Positions 1 through 6,699 of a stretch of DNA of 6,927 bases are shown here, piece after piece. Position 1 is the first letter of the stretch. Each line of letters begins with the position of its first letter. The stretch lies in contig PWWM01000157.1 in assembly GCA_003561495.1 (NCBI GenBank), positions 1 through 6,927 of the forward strand. Direction: 5' to 3'. The translations under genes were made by a program, and so were the position numbers. The notes below the pieces were generated by a model, which saw nothing but the letters and a program-made list of their open reading frames with translations, had not been told where the DNA came from and made no database searches. The stretch is from Gammaproteobacteria bacterium (GTDB taxonomy: Bacteria; Pseudomonadota; Gammaproteobacteria; Xanthomonadales; Wenzhouxiangellaceae).

Positions 1-187
1 GAGGACCGACCCCGTAGGTCAAGACAATCGGCGTCAAAAGCAGCCATTCGCTGCCGGTCGCGGCATGCAGGCCCACGGCCAGCACCGGAAACAGAGGGTA
101 GACCACCGAAAGCATCCACCAGGCACGTTTGCCGTCCACATACGTAGCAGTCTGGCCATCGACGGTGGTGTAGTTGTAACCGGCCAT
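1..187 (-). CDS. alkB: Alkane 1-monooxygenase (AlkB-like), N-terminal fragment cut by the window edge
   Basis: This gene reads leftward from an ATG at 187-185. Only 62 codons are present and the reading frame is still open at base 1. An AGGTGG Shine-Dalgarno lies on the minus strand at 199-194, six bases before the ATG, and fixes the start. The visible protein has a short polar head, then YVDGKRAWWMLS (residues 16-27). Two hydrophobic stretches follow, at about 23-41 and 47-62, ending TYGVGP. From memory this resembles the start of AlkB, which has YVDKKKYLWILS, two membrane helices and then a PLLD motif. AlkB is a di-iron inner-membrane enzyme that hydroxylates terminal carbons of alkanes using rubredoxin-delivered electrons. 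The histidine boxes that would prove the family lie outside the window, so a related membrane hydroxylase or desaturase remains possible. The gene is divergent from everything else here and probably functionally separate from the polysaccharide genes. Confidence 0.7.
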   Translation of the reverse strand, partial: MAGYNYTTVDGQTATYVDGKRAWWMLSVVYPLFPVLAVGLHAATGSEWLLLTPIVLTYGVGP

Positions 188-290
188 GAGATTCCACCTG
201 CAAATACCTGCTCATAGTTTGGCAGCCCTTGACTTAACTGGCAATATATCCCTGTCTTCCAGGTTCCCTGCGAGCCGTTATTAACCCGAC

Positions 291-319
291 TTGCAACAAT
301 CACAATGAGGTCACATAAT
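291..319 (+). promoter_or_regulatory. Candidate sigma70 promoter for the DUF1566 gene
   Basis: A TTGCAA -35 box at 291-296 (4 of 6 consensus bases) and a CATAAT -10 box at 314-319 (5 of 6) are separated by exactly 17 bases. Transcription would start near 326 and give a leader of about 90 bases before the ATG at 418. It lies in the divergent gap between the AlkB-like gene and the DUF1566 gene and faces the latter. No comparably good promoter was found facing the AlkB-like gene. This is consensus matching by eye only. Confidence 0.45.
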
Positions 320-417
320 TGAAAGATCAGCACAACTCGGGTGTAGATGGTCGCAAATTCGCATCCGCCCAAATCAATTGCCGGTGCGCATCGATCAATC
401 CAAAAAGGGGTCCGGAC

Positions 418-963
418 ATGCTCAATTCCCGTTTTCTCACCAGCCTATGCTTCATCGGACTGGTCATGTTGCTCAATCCTGTGCTTGCCGATGAGAGCCA
501 TTGCGAACGTGGTATTGGTGAGGACCGGGCCAGTACGCCGGCCAGTGCTTTCGAGTTGCTTCGTGATGGTACCGTGATTCATGCCGATACCGGCCTGCAG
601 TGGGCCCAGTGCGCCATTGGGCAAGAGTGGAACCGCGAATCCTGCTCGGGAGTCGCGGAAGTATTCGACTGGGATGGCGCACAGACAGCGATCGATGCCT
701 TCAATCGTAACGGTGGTGTGGGTGGTTTCACCGATTGGCGTCTGCCCACCGTCGAGGAGTTGGAGTCCATCGCCGAACACTGCCGTGAAGCCCCGGCCAT
801 CAACACCACGATCTTTCCCGACACCCCCTGGGCCGGCTTCTGGACTTCCAGCGATGGAGCCGAGAATGCCGAATACGCATGGTTTGTCGGCTTTTACTAT
901 GGCCTGGCGTTCGAGTATTCCCGCTTGGCCAGCTATCGTGTCCGCCCGGTCCGTTCAAGGTAA
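418..963 (+). CDS. Secreted DUF1566 (Lcl C-terminal domain) protein, function unknown
   Basis: A 181-residue exported protein. The ATG at 418 is preceded by AAGGGG at 405-410 with seven bases of spacing. It begins a classic signal peptide: Arg5, a hydrophobic core at about 6-22, and likely signal peptidase I cleavage after PVLA (residue 24). The open frame extends upstream to a TTG at 319, but that start overlaps the candidate promoter and would bury the signal peptide, so 418 is chosen. Residues about 57-178 match the DUF1566 pattern: DTGLQWAQC near the start, GGFTDWRLPTVEELESI in the middle (102-118), FWTSS (141-145), and a terminal YRVRPVR (173-179). The mature part has cysteines at 29, 65, 76 and 122, which could pair as disulfides in the periplasm or outside the cell. 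DUF1566 domains occur in many surface or secreted bacterial proteins with no settled biochemical role. It sits 76 bp upstream of the rfaH-like gene on the same strand, but a functional link is not shown. Confidence 0.85.
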   Translation: MLNSRFLTSLCFIGLVMLLNPVLADESHCERGIGEDRASTPASAFELLRDGTVIHADTGLQWAQCAIGQEWNRESCSGVAEVFDWDGAQTAIDAFNRNGGVGGFTDWRLPTVEELESIAEHCREAPAINTTIFPDTPWAGFWTSSDGAENAEYAWFVGFYYGLAFEYSRLASYRVRPVRSR

Positions 964-971
964 CAGCCCTC

Positions 972-1000
972 TTGCACCATATCCTTCGAGCAGCGACAAT
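972..1000 (+). promoter_or_regulatory. Weak candidate promoter before the rfaH-like gene
   Basis: A TTGCAC -35-like box (972-977) and a GACAAT -10-like box (995-1000, 4 of 6 bases) are 17 bases apart, inside the 76-bp gap after the DUF1566 stop codon. If used, it would drive the five-gene operon with a leader of roughly 30 bases. The -35 box is poor (3 of 6), so the operon could instead be read through from the DUF1566 promoter or need an activator. Confidence 0.25.
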
Positions 1001-1033
1001 GTGTTCACTCGTTGAACGCAAGGAACCCGTTCC
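1001..1033 (+). promoter_or_regulatory. Overlapping inverted repeats just upstream of the rfaH-like start
   Basis: Three mutually overlapping inverted repeats fill the last 40 bases before the gene. GTTCA (1003-1007) pairs with TGAAC (1013-1017) across a five-base loop; one wobble and one GC pair extend it to seven pairs. GAACG (1014-1018) can pair with CGTTC (1028-1032). GGAAC (1022-1026) and GTTCC (1029-1033) form a tight palindrome. They cannot all form at once. An AAGGA Shine-Dalgarno-like string at 1020-1024 lies within them. The region could be an RNA switch or an operator, or may be chance. Confidence 0.25.
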
Positions 1034-1039
1034 AAAGGC

Positions 1040-1564
1040 ATGAAAGATCCGCACGCCCATCCCTGCCGGCGCTGGCACGCCGTGTTCTGCAAGCCGCAAC
1101 AGGACGCACGCGCCGAGGAAAATCTGCTTAACCAGGGTTTCGAGATCTTTCGTCCCAAGACCCGCACCCGCAAGACCCACAATGGCCGGCGGCGCACCTG
1201 GGTCGAGTCGCTGTTCCCGCGCTACCTGTTTGTCCGCTTGAACCAGCAGGGGCAGGACTGGGCGCCCATTCGCTCCACGCGCGGTGCCGTGGGACTGGTT
1301 CGACTCGGCCAGCAGACCCCGATTGTTCCGGACTTTGTCATCGAGGATTTGCGACGACGCTGTGATGCCGACGGCATATGCAACCTGACCGGCACAATCG
1401 ACTACCAGCCCGATGACCTGGTTGAAATCATCGATGGTCCCTGCTCAGGGTACCGCGCCCTGTTCAAGGCGCGTACCAGCCAGGAGCGGGTTGTCGTGCT
1501 GTTGAAGCTGATGCACCAGCAGCGCGAACTGGAACTCGATGAGACCTGCATTCGGCGAGCCTGA
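1040..1564 (+). CDS. rfaH: RfaH-like transcription antiterminator (specialised NusG paralogue)
   Basis: A 174-residue NusG-family protein, close to the 162 residues of E. coli RfaH. The N-terminal NGN domain (about 11-105) starts RWHAVFCKPQQ. It carries the hallmark ESLFPRYLFVRL (56-67) and IRSTRGAVGLVRLG (77-90). A linker follows, then a C-terminal KOW domain (about 122-174) with PDDLVEIIDGPCSGYRALF. RfaH-type proteins bind RNA polymerase paused at an ops element, suppress termination and recruit ribosomes on long surface-polysaccharide operons. Aligned by eye to E. coli RfaH, Glu56 matches Glu48 and Arg150 matches Arg138, the interdomain salt bridge that holds RfaH closed; the HTT motif of E. 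coli RfaH is not kept (WAP here). The ATG is the first start after an in-frame stop at 1013, but its ribosome site is poor: AAAGG is one base away and AAGGA is about 15 away. It heads the polysaccharide-precursor operon, with manB 30 bp downstream. A different NusG-type polysaccharide regulator (UpxY- or LoaP-like) is less likely. Confidence 0.87.
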   Translation: MKDPHAHPCRRWHAVFCKPQQDARAEENLLNQGFEIFRPKTRTRKTHNGRRRTWVESLFPRYLFVRLNQQGQDWAPIRSTRGAVGLVRLGQQTPIVPDFVIEDLRRRCDADGICNLTGTIDYQPDDLVEIIDGPCSGYRALFKARTSQERVVVLLKLMHQQRELELDETCIRRA

Positions 1565-1594
1565 GCCTTTGCCATCAAGGAAATTACAGTCCAA

Positions 1595-2971
1595 ATGAAC
1601 ACCTTGACCAACAGCCCATTCAAGGCTTACGACATCCGTGGGCAGGTACCGAGCGCCCTCAACAAGCAGCGCGCCCGGGATATCGGACAGGCTTATGCGA
1701 CTATCATCCAACCGAAAGGTCCGGTCGCGATTGGTCGGGACATGCGTCTGTCCAGCCCGGAACTGGCCGAAGCGCTGACCGAAGGGCTGAACTCGGCCGG
1801 CATCGATACCATCGACATCGGTCTGTGTGGCACGGAACTGGTTTATCACGCCGCATCCCGCCCCGGAATGGGCGGCGGCATCATGGTGACCGCCAGCCAC
1901 AATCCGGCTGATTACAACGGCATGAAGATGGTTCGGGAAGAAGCCATTCCCATCAGCGCCGATACCGGCCTGAAAGACATCGAGGCGATGCTGGCCGAAG
2001 GCAACCTGAACCCACCAGCCACCCGGCCCGGCCGGGATCAGCAAGAAGACCTGCTCGACAAATACGTGCACAGGATGATCGCCGGCGTCGATATCGACCG
2101 AATCAGGCCGCTGAAGCTGGTGGTCAACGCCGGCAACGGTTGCGCCGGACCGGCTTTCGATGCCATAGCCGCTCATCTGCCGCTGGAGGTTGTCCGTTTA
2201 CACCATGAGCCGGACGGACGCTTTCCGAATGGAGTGCCCAATCCGCTGCTCAGCGAGAATCGCGCCGAGACGGCCGCTGCCGTGCGTGAACACGGCGCCG
2301 ACTTTGGCATCGCCTGGGATGGCGATTTCGATCGTTGCTTCTTTTTCGACGCCGACGGTCGCTTTATCGAGGGCTATTACCTGGTCGGCCTGTTCGCGGC
2401 ACGCTTGCTGGAGAAACATCCGGGCCAGACCATTGTGCTTGACCCACGCCTGACCTGGAACACCCTGGACCAGGTCGAAAAGGCCGGCGGTCGGGCCGTG
2501 ATCAACAAGAGTGGACACGCCTTCATCAAGGAGCGCATGCGCTCCGAGAATGCCCTGTACGGCGGCGAAATGTCGGCACATCACTATTTCCGCGACTTTT
2601 CTTTCTGCGACAGCGGCATGCTGCCCTGGCTGTTGCTGGCTGAAACGATCTCGGAAACCGGACGATCACTGGCCGAACTGGTCGATGAACGCATTCGAGC
2701 CTTTCCGTGCAGTGGCGAGCTCAATTTCGAGGTGGGCGACACCGATGATGTCATTCGACAGGTCCTGGAGACATTCTCGAAGGATGATCCGGTGATTGAT
2801 CGCACCGACGGCATCAGCCTGGAATTTGATCACTGGCGCTTCAATCTTCGCGCCTCCAATACCGAGCCGGTCATTCGCCTGAATGTCGAAACCCGGGCCG
2901 ACCCCGGTCTGCTCGAAGAAAAAACCGGACAGCTTTCCGACCTGATCCGCTCACTGGGCCAGGCGACTTGA
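1595..2971 (+). CDS. manB: Phosphomannomutase (ManB/CpsG type; possibly also phosphoglucomutase)
   Basis: A 458-residue alpha-D-phosphohexomutase that interconverts mannose-6-phosphate and mannose-1-phosphate in the cytoplasm, the step before GDP-mannose. All four landmark regions are present in order. The phosphoserine loop TASHNP is at 99-104, with catalytic Ser101. The magnesium loop DGDFDR is at 242-247. The sugar-specificity loop GEMSAHH is at 324-330, and the phosphate-binding RASNTEP at 419-425. The opening FKAYDIRG (9-16) and the length match E. coli CpsG/ManB (456 residues), and much of the middle is nearly the same as remembered CpsG, including the DYNGMK and HAFIKERMR stretches. 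AlgC-like dual use of glucose-1-phosphate cannot be excluded. The ATG lies about 11 bases after AAGGAAA (1577-1583). It follows the rfaH-like gene by 30 bp and precedes ugd by 37 bp. The partner mannose-1-phosphate guanylyltransferase (ManC) is not in the window. Confidence 0.93.
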   Translation: MNTLTNSPFKAYDIRGQVPSALNKQRARDIGQAYATIIQPKGPVAIGRDMRLSSPELAEALTEGLNSAGIDTIDIGLCGTELVYHAASRPGMGGGIMVTASHNPADYNGMKMVREEAIPISADTGLKDIEAMLAEGNLNPPATRPGRDQQEDLLDKYVHRMIAGVDIDRIRPLKLVVNAGNGCAGPAFDAIAAHLPLEVVRLHHEPDGRFPNGVPNPLLSENRAETAAAVREHGADFGIAWDGDFDRCFFFDADGRFIEGYYLVGLFAARLLEKHPGQTIVLDPRLTWNTLDQVEKAGGRAVINKSGHAFIKERMRSENALYGGEMSAHHYFRDFSFCDSGMLPWLLLAETISETGRSLAELVDERIRAFPCSGELNFEVGDTDDVIRQVLETFSKDDPVIDRTDGISLEFDHWRFNLRASNTEPVIRLNVETRADPGLLEEKTGQLSDLIRSLGQAT

Positions 2972-3008
2972 CCGAAGTCACCCGACTGCACAAGGACTGA
3001 TTCACACC

Positions 3009-4349
3009 ATGCGTATTTCCATCATCGGCACCGGTTACGTGGGGCTGGTCACCGGCGCCTGTCTGGCCCAGGTCGGCAACCAGGTGCTTTGCCTGGATAC
3101 CGATGCCGCCAAGATCGATATCCTCAACAAGGGCGGCATTCCCATCCACGAGCCCGGCCTTGAAGACCTGGTCGTGGCCAATCGCAAATCCGGCAGATTG
3201 ACTTTCACGACCGATCCGGAGGAGGCCAGTCGACATGGCCAGGTGCAATTCATCGCCGTGGGCACCCCGCCTGGAGAGGATGGTTCGGCCGACTTGAGTT
3301 ACGCCATCGCCGCCGCCCGCAATATCGGTCGCTACATGGATGACTACAAGGTCATCGTGGACAAATCAACCGTGCCGGTCGGCACCGCCGACCAGGTTCG
3401 CGATGCCGTGGCTGAAGAACTGGCCCAACGTGAACTCGACCTGCCCTTTGCGGTTGTATCCAACCCCGAGTTTCTCAAGGAAGGCGCTGCAGTGTCGGAT
3501 TTTCAGAAGCCCGATCGCATCATTGTCGGCGGCGACGATGAACGGGCGCTGGAGATCATGCGTCGCATTTATGCCCCCTTCAACCGCAACCATGACCGCT
3601 TGATCACCATGGATGCCCGCTCGGCGGAACTGACCAAGTACGCTGCCAACGCCATGCTGGCCACGCGCATCAGCTTCATGAACGAGCTGGCCAACCTGGC
3701 TGAACACCTCGGCGCCGACATCGAGCAGGTCCGCCAGGGCATCGGTTCCGACCCGCGCATCGGGTTCCACTTTCTCTACCCCGGCTGCGGCTACGGCGGT
3801 TCGTGTTTTCCCAAGGATGTCAAGGCCTTGATTCGCACCGCGCGTCAGACCCCGGAAGGCGGACTGTCCATCCTCGAGGCCGTCGAGGCGGTCAATGAAA
3901 AGCAGAAATCCCGCCTGGCCGCCAAGATCCGAGCCCGTCTGGGCGCCGATCTGTCCGGTCGCCACTTCGCCATCTGGGGCCTGGCCTTCAAGCCACGCAC
4001 CGACGACATGCGCGAAGCCTCCAGCCTGGTTTTGATTCGCGAGTTGCTGTCGGCCGGCGCCACCTTGACCGCATTCGACCCGGCCGCACTCGACACGGCA
4101 CAGGCGGAATTGGCCGGCACCGAGGGCATCCGCTTTGTCGATAGTGCCGATGATGCGCTTGCCGATGCCGATGCACTGGTGATCGTGACGGAATGGAACG
4201 AGTTTCGCAGTCCCGACTTCGAGCTGATTCGCTCCAGTCTCAAGCAGCCGCTGATCTTCGATGGACGCAACCTGTTCGAGCCGGAAGACATGCAGGCCAT
4301 GGGATTCGAGTATCATCCCTTCGGTCGTAATCCGTCCCTGCTTGCATGA
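3009..4349 (+). CDS. ugd: UDP-glucose 6-dehydrogenase
   Basis: A 446-residue cytoplasmic enzyme that oxidises UDP-glucose twice with NAD+ to give UDP-glucuronate. The N-terminal Rossmann domain opens with MRISIIGTGYVGLVTG; its GxGxxG is at 7-12 and the end of the second strand has Asp30. Active-site signatures follow: DKSTVPVGT (118-126), SNPEFLKEG (151-159) with the general-base Glu154, LTKYAANAML (208-217) with Lys210 and Asn214, and GYGGSCFPKD (261-270) with catalytic Cys266. The C-terminal UDP-binding domain shows GLAFKPRTDDMREA (324-337). The DKSTVPVGT and GYGGSCFPKD signatures separate it from the N-acetylhexosamine dehydrogenase two genes downstream. Nothing is missing and the length is normal. 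An AAGGA at 2992-2996 lies 12 bases before the ATG. The stop codon overlaps the next ATG (ATGA), so translation of the epimerase is likely coupled, which suits an enzyme pair where the second uses the product of the first. Confidence 0.96.
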   Translation: MRISIIGTGYVGLVTGACLAQVGNQVLCLDTDAAKIDILNKGGIPIHEPGLEDLVVANRKSGRLTFTTDPEEASRHGQVQFIAVGTPPGEDGSADLSYAIAAARNIGRYMDDYKVIVDKSTVPVGTADQVRDAVAEELAQRELDLPFAVVSNPEFLKEGAAVSDFQKPDRIIVGGDDERALEIMRRIYAPFNRNHDRLITMDARSAELTKYAANAMLATRISFMNELANLAEHLGADIEQVRQGIGSDPRIGFHFLYPGCGYGGSCFPKDVKALIRTARQTPEGGLSILEAVEAVNEKQKSRLAAKIRARLGADLSGRHFAIWGLAFKPRTDDMREASSLVLIRELLSAGATLTAFDPAALDTAQAELAGTEGIRFVDSADDALADADALVIVTEWNEFRSPDFELIRSSLKQPLIFDGRNLFEPEDMQAMGFEYHPFGRNPSLLA

Positions 4350-5383
4350 TATCGAACTCCCCACCGTCGCAGTCCGGACCGGTTCTGGTCACCGGCACGG
4401 CCGGCTTCATCGGCTCGCATGTCGCCCACAAGCTGCTGGATCGCGGCGATCGCGTCATTGGCCTGGACAACCTCAGCGATTACTACGATGTCAATCTGAA
4501 AAAAGCCCGCCTGGCGCGCCTGACCGAGCGTGAAGACTATGAGCACGTGCAGGCTGATCTGGTTGATCGCCAGGCCATCGAAGCGCTATTTGAAAAGCAC
4601 CAACCGTCACGTGTCATTCACCTGGCTGCCCAGGCCGGGGTACGCTATGCCGCGACCAATCCGCACGTCTACACGGCCAGCAATGTCACGGGCACTCTGC
4701 ATGTGCTGGAAGGCTGTCGTCAATACCCGGTCGAACACCTGGTGTTTGCCTCGACCAGTTCGGTGTATGGGGCCAACACCGATATGCCGTTTTCCGAGCA
4801 CCATCACACCGAACACCCCCTGACCCTGTACGCCGCCACCAAGAAGGCCAACGAGATGATGGCGCACAGTTATGCCCATCTGTACGGCATCCCATCCACG
4901 GGTTTGCGGTTTTTTACCGTTTACGGGCCCTGGGGACGCCCGGACATGGACCTGTTTCTGTTTACCCGGGCCATGCTGGCCGATGAACCGATCCGGGTCT
5001 TCAACCATGGGCATCACAAGCGCAGCTTCACCTACATCGACGATATCGTCGAGGGTGTGGTGCGCATCCTGGACCAGCCAGCTGCAGCCAACCCACATTG
5101 GGACAGCAACCAACCCGATCCAGCCACCAGCAACGTGCCCTATCGCCTGTTCAACATCGGCAATGAACAATCGGTTGAACTGCTGCGCTATATCGAGGTG
5201 CTGGAAGAGTGTCTGGGACGCAAGGCGCGCATGGAAATGCTGCCGTTACAGCCTGGGGACGTACCCGACACCGAGGCCGACGTCAGTGCTCTGCATACGG
5301 TCACCGGCCATCGACCCGGGGTTTCCATTGAACAGGGCGTGGCCCGATTTGTCGAGTGGTACCGTGACTACTACAACTGCTGA
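4346..5383 (+). CDS. UDP-glucuronate 4-epimerase (extended SDR family)
   Basis: A 345-residue NAD-dependent sugar-nucleotide epimerase. The Rossmann motif GTAGFIG is at 17-23 and the cofactor acidic residue is in GLDNLSDYYD (39-48). The active site has FASTSSVYG (134-142), with Thr137 in the Ser/Thr catalytic position, and YAATK (162-166), with the Tyr162/Lys166 pair. The substrate-side segment TVYGPWGRPDMDLFLFT (191-207) and RSFTYIDDIVEGVVRIL (226-242) is the pattern of bacterial UDP-glucuronate 4-epimerases (LpsL/Cap1J kind) rather than of GalE or TviC. It would convert UDP-glucuronate from Ugd into UDP-galacturonate. Its ATG overlaps the ugd stop codon and has no Shine-Dalgarno of its own, so coupled translation is expected. 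The gene end overlaps the next gene by 20 bp. Activity on an N-acetylated uronate made by the downstream dehydrogenase is a less likely alternative that the sequence cannot exclude. Confidence 0.9.
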   Translation: MISNSPPSQSGPVLVTGTAGFIGSHVAHKLLDRGDRVIGLDNLSDYYDVNLKKARLARLTEREDYEHVQADLVDRQAIEALFEKHQPSRVIHLAAQAGVRYAATNPHVYTASNVTGTLHVLEGCRQYPVEHLVFASTSSVYGANTDMPFSEHHHTEHPLTLYAATKKANEMMAHSYAHLYGIPSTGLRFFTVYGPWGRPDMDLFLFTRAMLADEPIRVFNHGHHKRSFTYIDDIVEGVVRILDQPAAANPHWDSNQPDPATSNVPYRLFNIGNEQSVELLRYIEVLEECLGRKARMEMLPLQPGDVPDTEADVSALHTVTGHRPGVSIEQGVARFVEWYRDYYNC

Positions 5384-6695
5384 TGCATTGCGCGAAAGGG
5401 TCCGCAACCGGGATGTCACCATCGGCATCATCGGCCTGGGTTATGTCGGCCTGCCGCTGGCAGTCTATTTCGGTCGGGAGTTTGCCACCATCGGCTTCGA
5501 CATCAAGGCCGAACGCATTGAACAACTCAAGCAAGGCGTCGATGCCACCCGGGAAGTCGACCAAAGTGAGCTGGCGGCGGCCCGGAGATTGCAGCTGACT
5601 GACCAGGTCACCGACCTGGCCGATTGCCAGGCCTTCATCATCACCGTACCCACCCCCATCGACACCGCCAAGCGACCCGACCTGGGGCCTTTACGCTCGG
5701 CCTCGAAACTGGTCGGCCAGGTCATGCAACCCGGCTCCGTGATCATCTACGAATCGACGGTTTATCCCGGTGCAACCGAGGAAGATTGCGTGCCCATTCT
5801 GGAGCACGAATCCGGCTTGAGCTACATCCACGATGATTCCGGTGATCCCCAGCGCGGCTTTTACTGTGGATACAGCCCGGAACGCATCAACCCCGGTGAC
5901 CGCGAACATCGCCTGCCCGACATCGTCAAGGTCACCGCCGGCTCGACCCCGGCCATGGCCCAAGCGATCGACGAGTTGTATTCGACGATCATCACCGCCG
6001 GCACCTACCGGGCCGAATCCATCCGAGTGGCCGAGGCCGCCAAGGTCATCGAAAACACCCAGCGCGATCTCAACATCGCCCTGGTCAACGAACTGGCCAT
6101 CCTGTTTGCCCGCATGGACATTGACACCGACAGCGTGCTGCGAGCGGCCGGCACCAAGTGGAATTTCCTGCCCTTCAGGCCGGGCCTGGTCGGCGGTCAT
6201 TGCATTGGCGTGGATCCGTACTATCTGACGCACAAGGCCCAGTCCATCGGCCACCATCCGGCGGTCATCCTTTCCGGCCGACGGGTCAACGATGCCATGG
6301 GCCAGTTCGTGGCCGGCGAGGTCCTGCGCCTGATGGCCCGCACGGGGGTCTACCAGCCCGGTGCACGGGTCCTGGTCCTGGGTCTGACCTTCAAGGAAAA
6401 CTGTCCGGACCTGCGCAACACGCGGGTGATTGATCTGATTCGCGAACTGGAGACCTACAACCTGAAAGTTGATGTCCACGACCCCTGGGTGGAGCCTGCC
6501 GAAGCCCGTGAAGAATACGGAATCGACATGACCGACCAACCCACTCCAGGCCATTACGCCGCCGTCATCCATGCCGTTGCGCATCGCGAATTTCAGCAAG
6601 ACCAGCAGCGGTTACGGGCGTTTCTGTCCCCGAACGGAGTGCTTTACGATGTCCGCGCCACGCTGGAGCGGGGTCTGGTTGACGGTAGGTTGTGA
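5364..6695 (+). CDS. tviB: UDP-N-acetyl-D-glucosamine/galactosamine 6-dehydrogenase (TviB/WbpO type)
   Basis: A 443-residue NAD-dependent dehydrogenase that should oxidise UDP-GlcNAc or UDP-GalNAc to the uronic acid. The frame stays open far upstream, inside the epimerase gene. The first plausible start is GTG 5364, because the conserved Rossmann strand (VTIGIIGLGYVGLPLA, 18-33; GxGxxG at 24-29) begins soon after. The alternative TTG 5388 has no ribosome site, and no internal ATG is usable. Signatures are IITVPTPID (92-100), YESTVYPGATEEDCVPIL (129-146), GYSPERINPGD (169-179), a conserved stretch from VAEAAKVIENTQ (222-233) to NELAILF (242-248), and GLVGGHCIGVDPYYLTHKAQ (274-293) with catalytic Cys280. 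The C-terminal domain has GLTFKENCPDLRN (340-352). These match remembered TviB/WbpO closely. Relative to TviB there is an insertion of about eight residues around 154-165 (IHDDSGDPQRG). GlcNAc versus GalNAc specificity cannot be read from the sequence. It is the last gene of the operon in this window. Confidence 0.9.
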   Translation: MTTTTADALRERVRNRDVTIGIIGLGYVGLPLAVYFGREFATIGFDIKAERIEQLKQGVDATREVDQSELAAARRLQLTDQVTDLADCQAFIITVPTPIDTAKRPDLGPLRSASKLVGQVMQPGSVIIYESTVYPGATEEDCVPILEHESGLSYIHDDSGDPQRGFYCGYSPERINPGDREHRLPDIVKVTAGSTPAMAQAIDELYSTIITAGTYRAESIRVAEAAKVIENTQRDLNIALVNELAILFARMDIDTDSVLRAAGTKWNFLPFRPGLVGGHCIGVDPYYLTHKAQSIGHHPAVILSGRRVNDAMGQFVAGEVLRLMARTGVYQPGARVLVLGLTFKENCPDLRNTRVIDLIRELETYNLKVDVHDPWVEPAEAREEYGIDMTDQPTPGHYAAVIHAVAHREFQQDQQRLRAFLSPNGVLYDVRATLERGLVDGRL

Positions 6696-6699
6696 TCAT

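Noticed and set aside
229..250. TTGACT with a following TATATC as a plus-strand promoter
   Set aside because: The boxes are only 10 bases apart, too close for sigma70, and nothing resembling a -10 box lies at 16-18 bases.
319..417. N-terminal extension of the DUF1566 protein from TTG 319
   Set aside because: The extension is polar, overlaps the candidate -10 box and would put the signal peptide 33 residues inside. ATG 418 has a good Shine-Dalgarno.
3366..4364. Long minus-strand open frame across ugd (332 residues)
   Set aside because: It is antisense to a clear ugd gene, matches no family and follows from high-GC codon bias, as do the other long antisense frames at 1445-2176 and 5691-6599.
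4872..5363. Extension of the TviB-like reading frame back to 4872, giving a 607-residue protein
   Set aside because: This part is an out-of-frame reading of the epimerase gene, rich in Cys, Trp, Ser and Pro with no domain. The family starts just before the Rossmann motif.
6681..6692. An ops-like string (GACGGTAGGTTG) matching 9 of 12 bases of the E. coli RfaH recruitment element
   Set aside because: It lies inside the last codons of the TviB-like gene and breaks the small CG/CG hairpin of the real ops. The CGGTAG core can arise by chance, and no other copy was found to support it.
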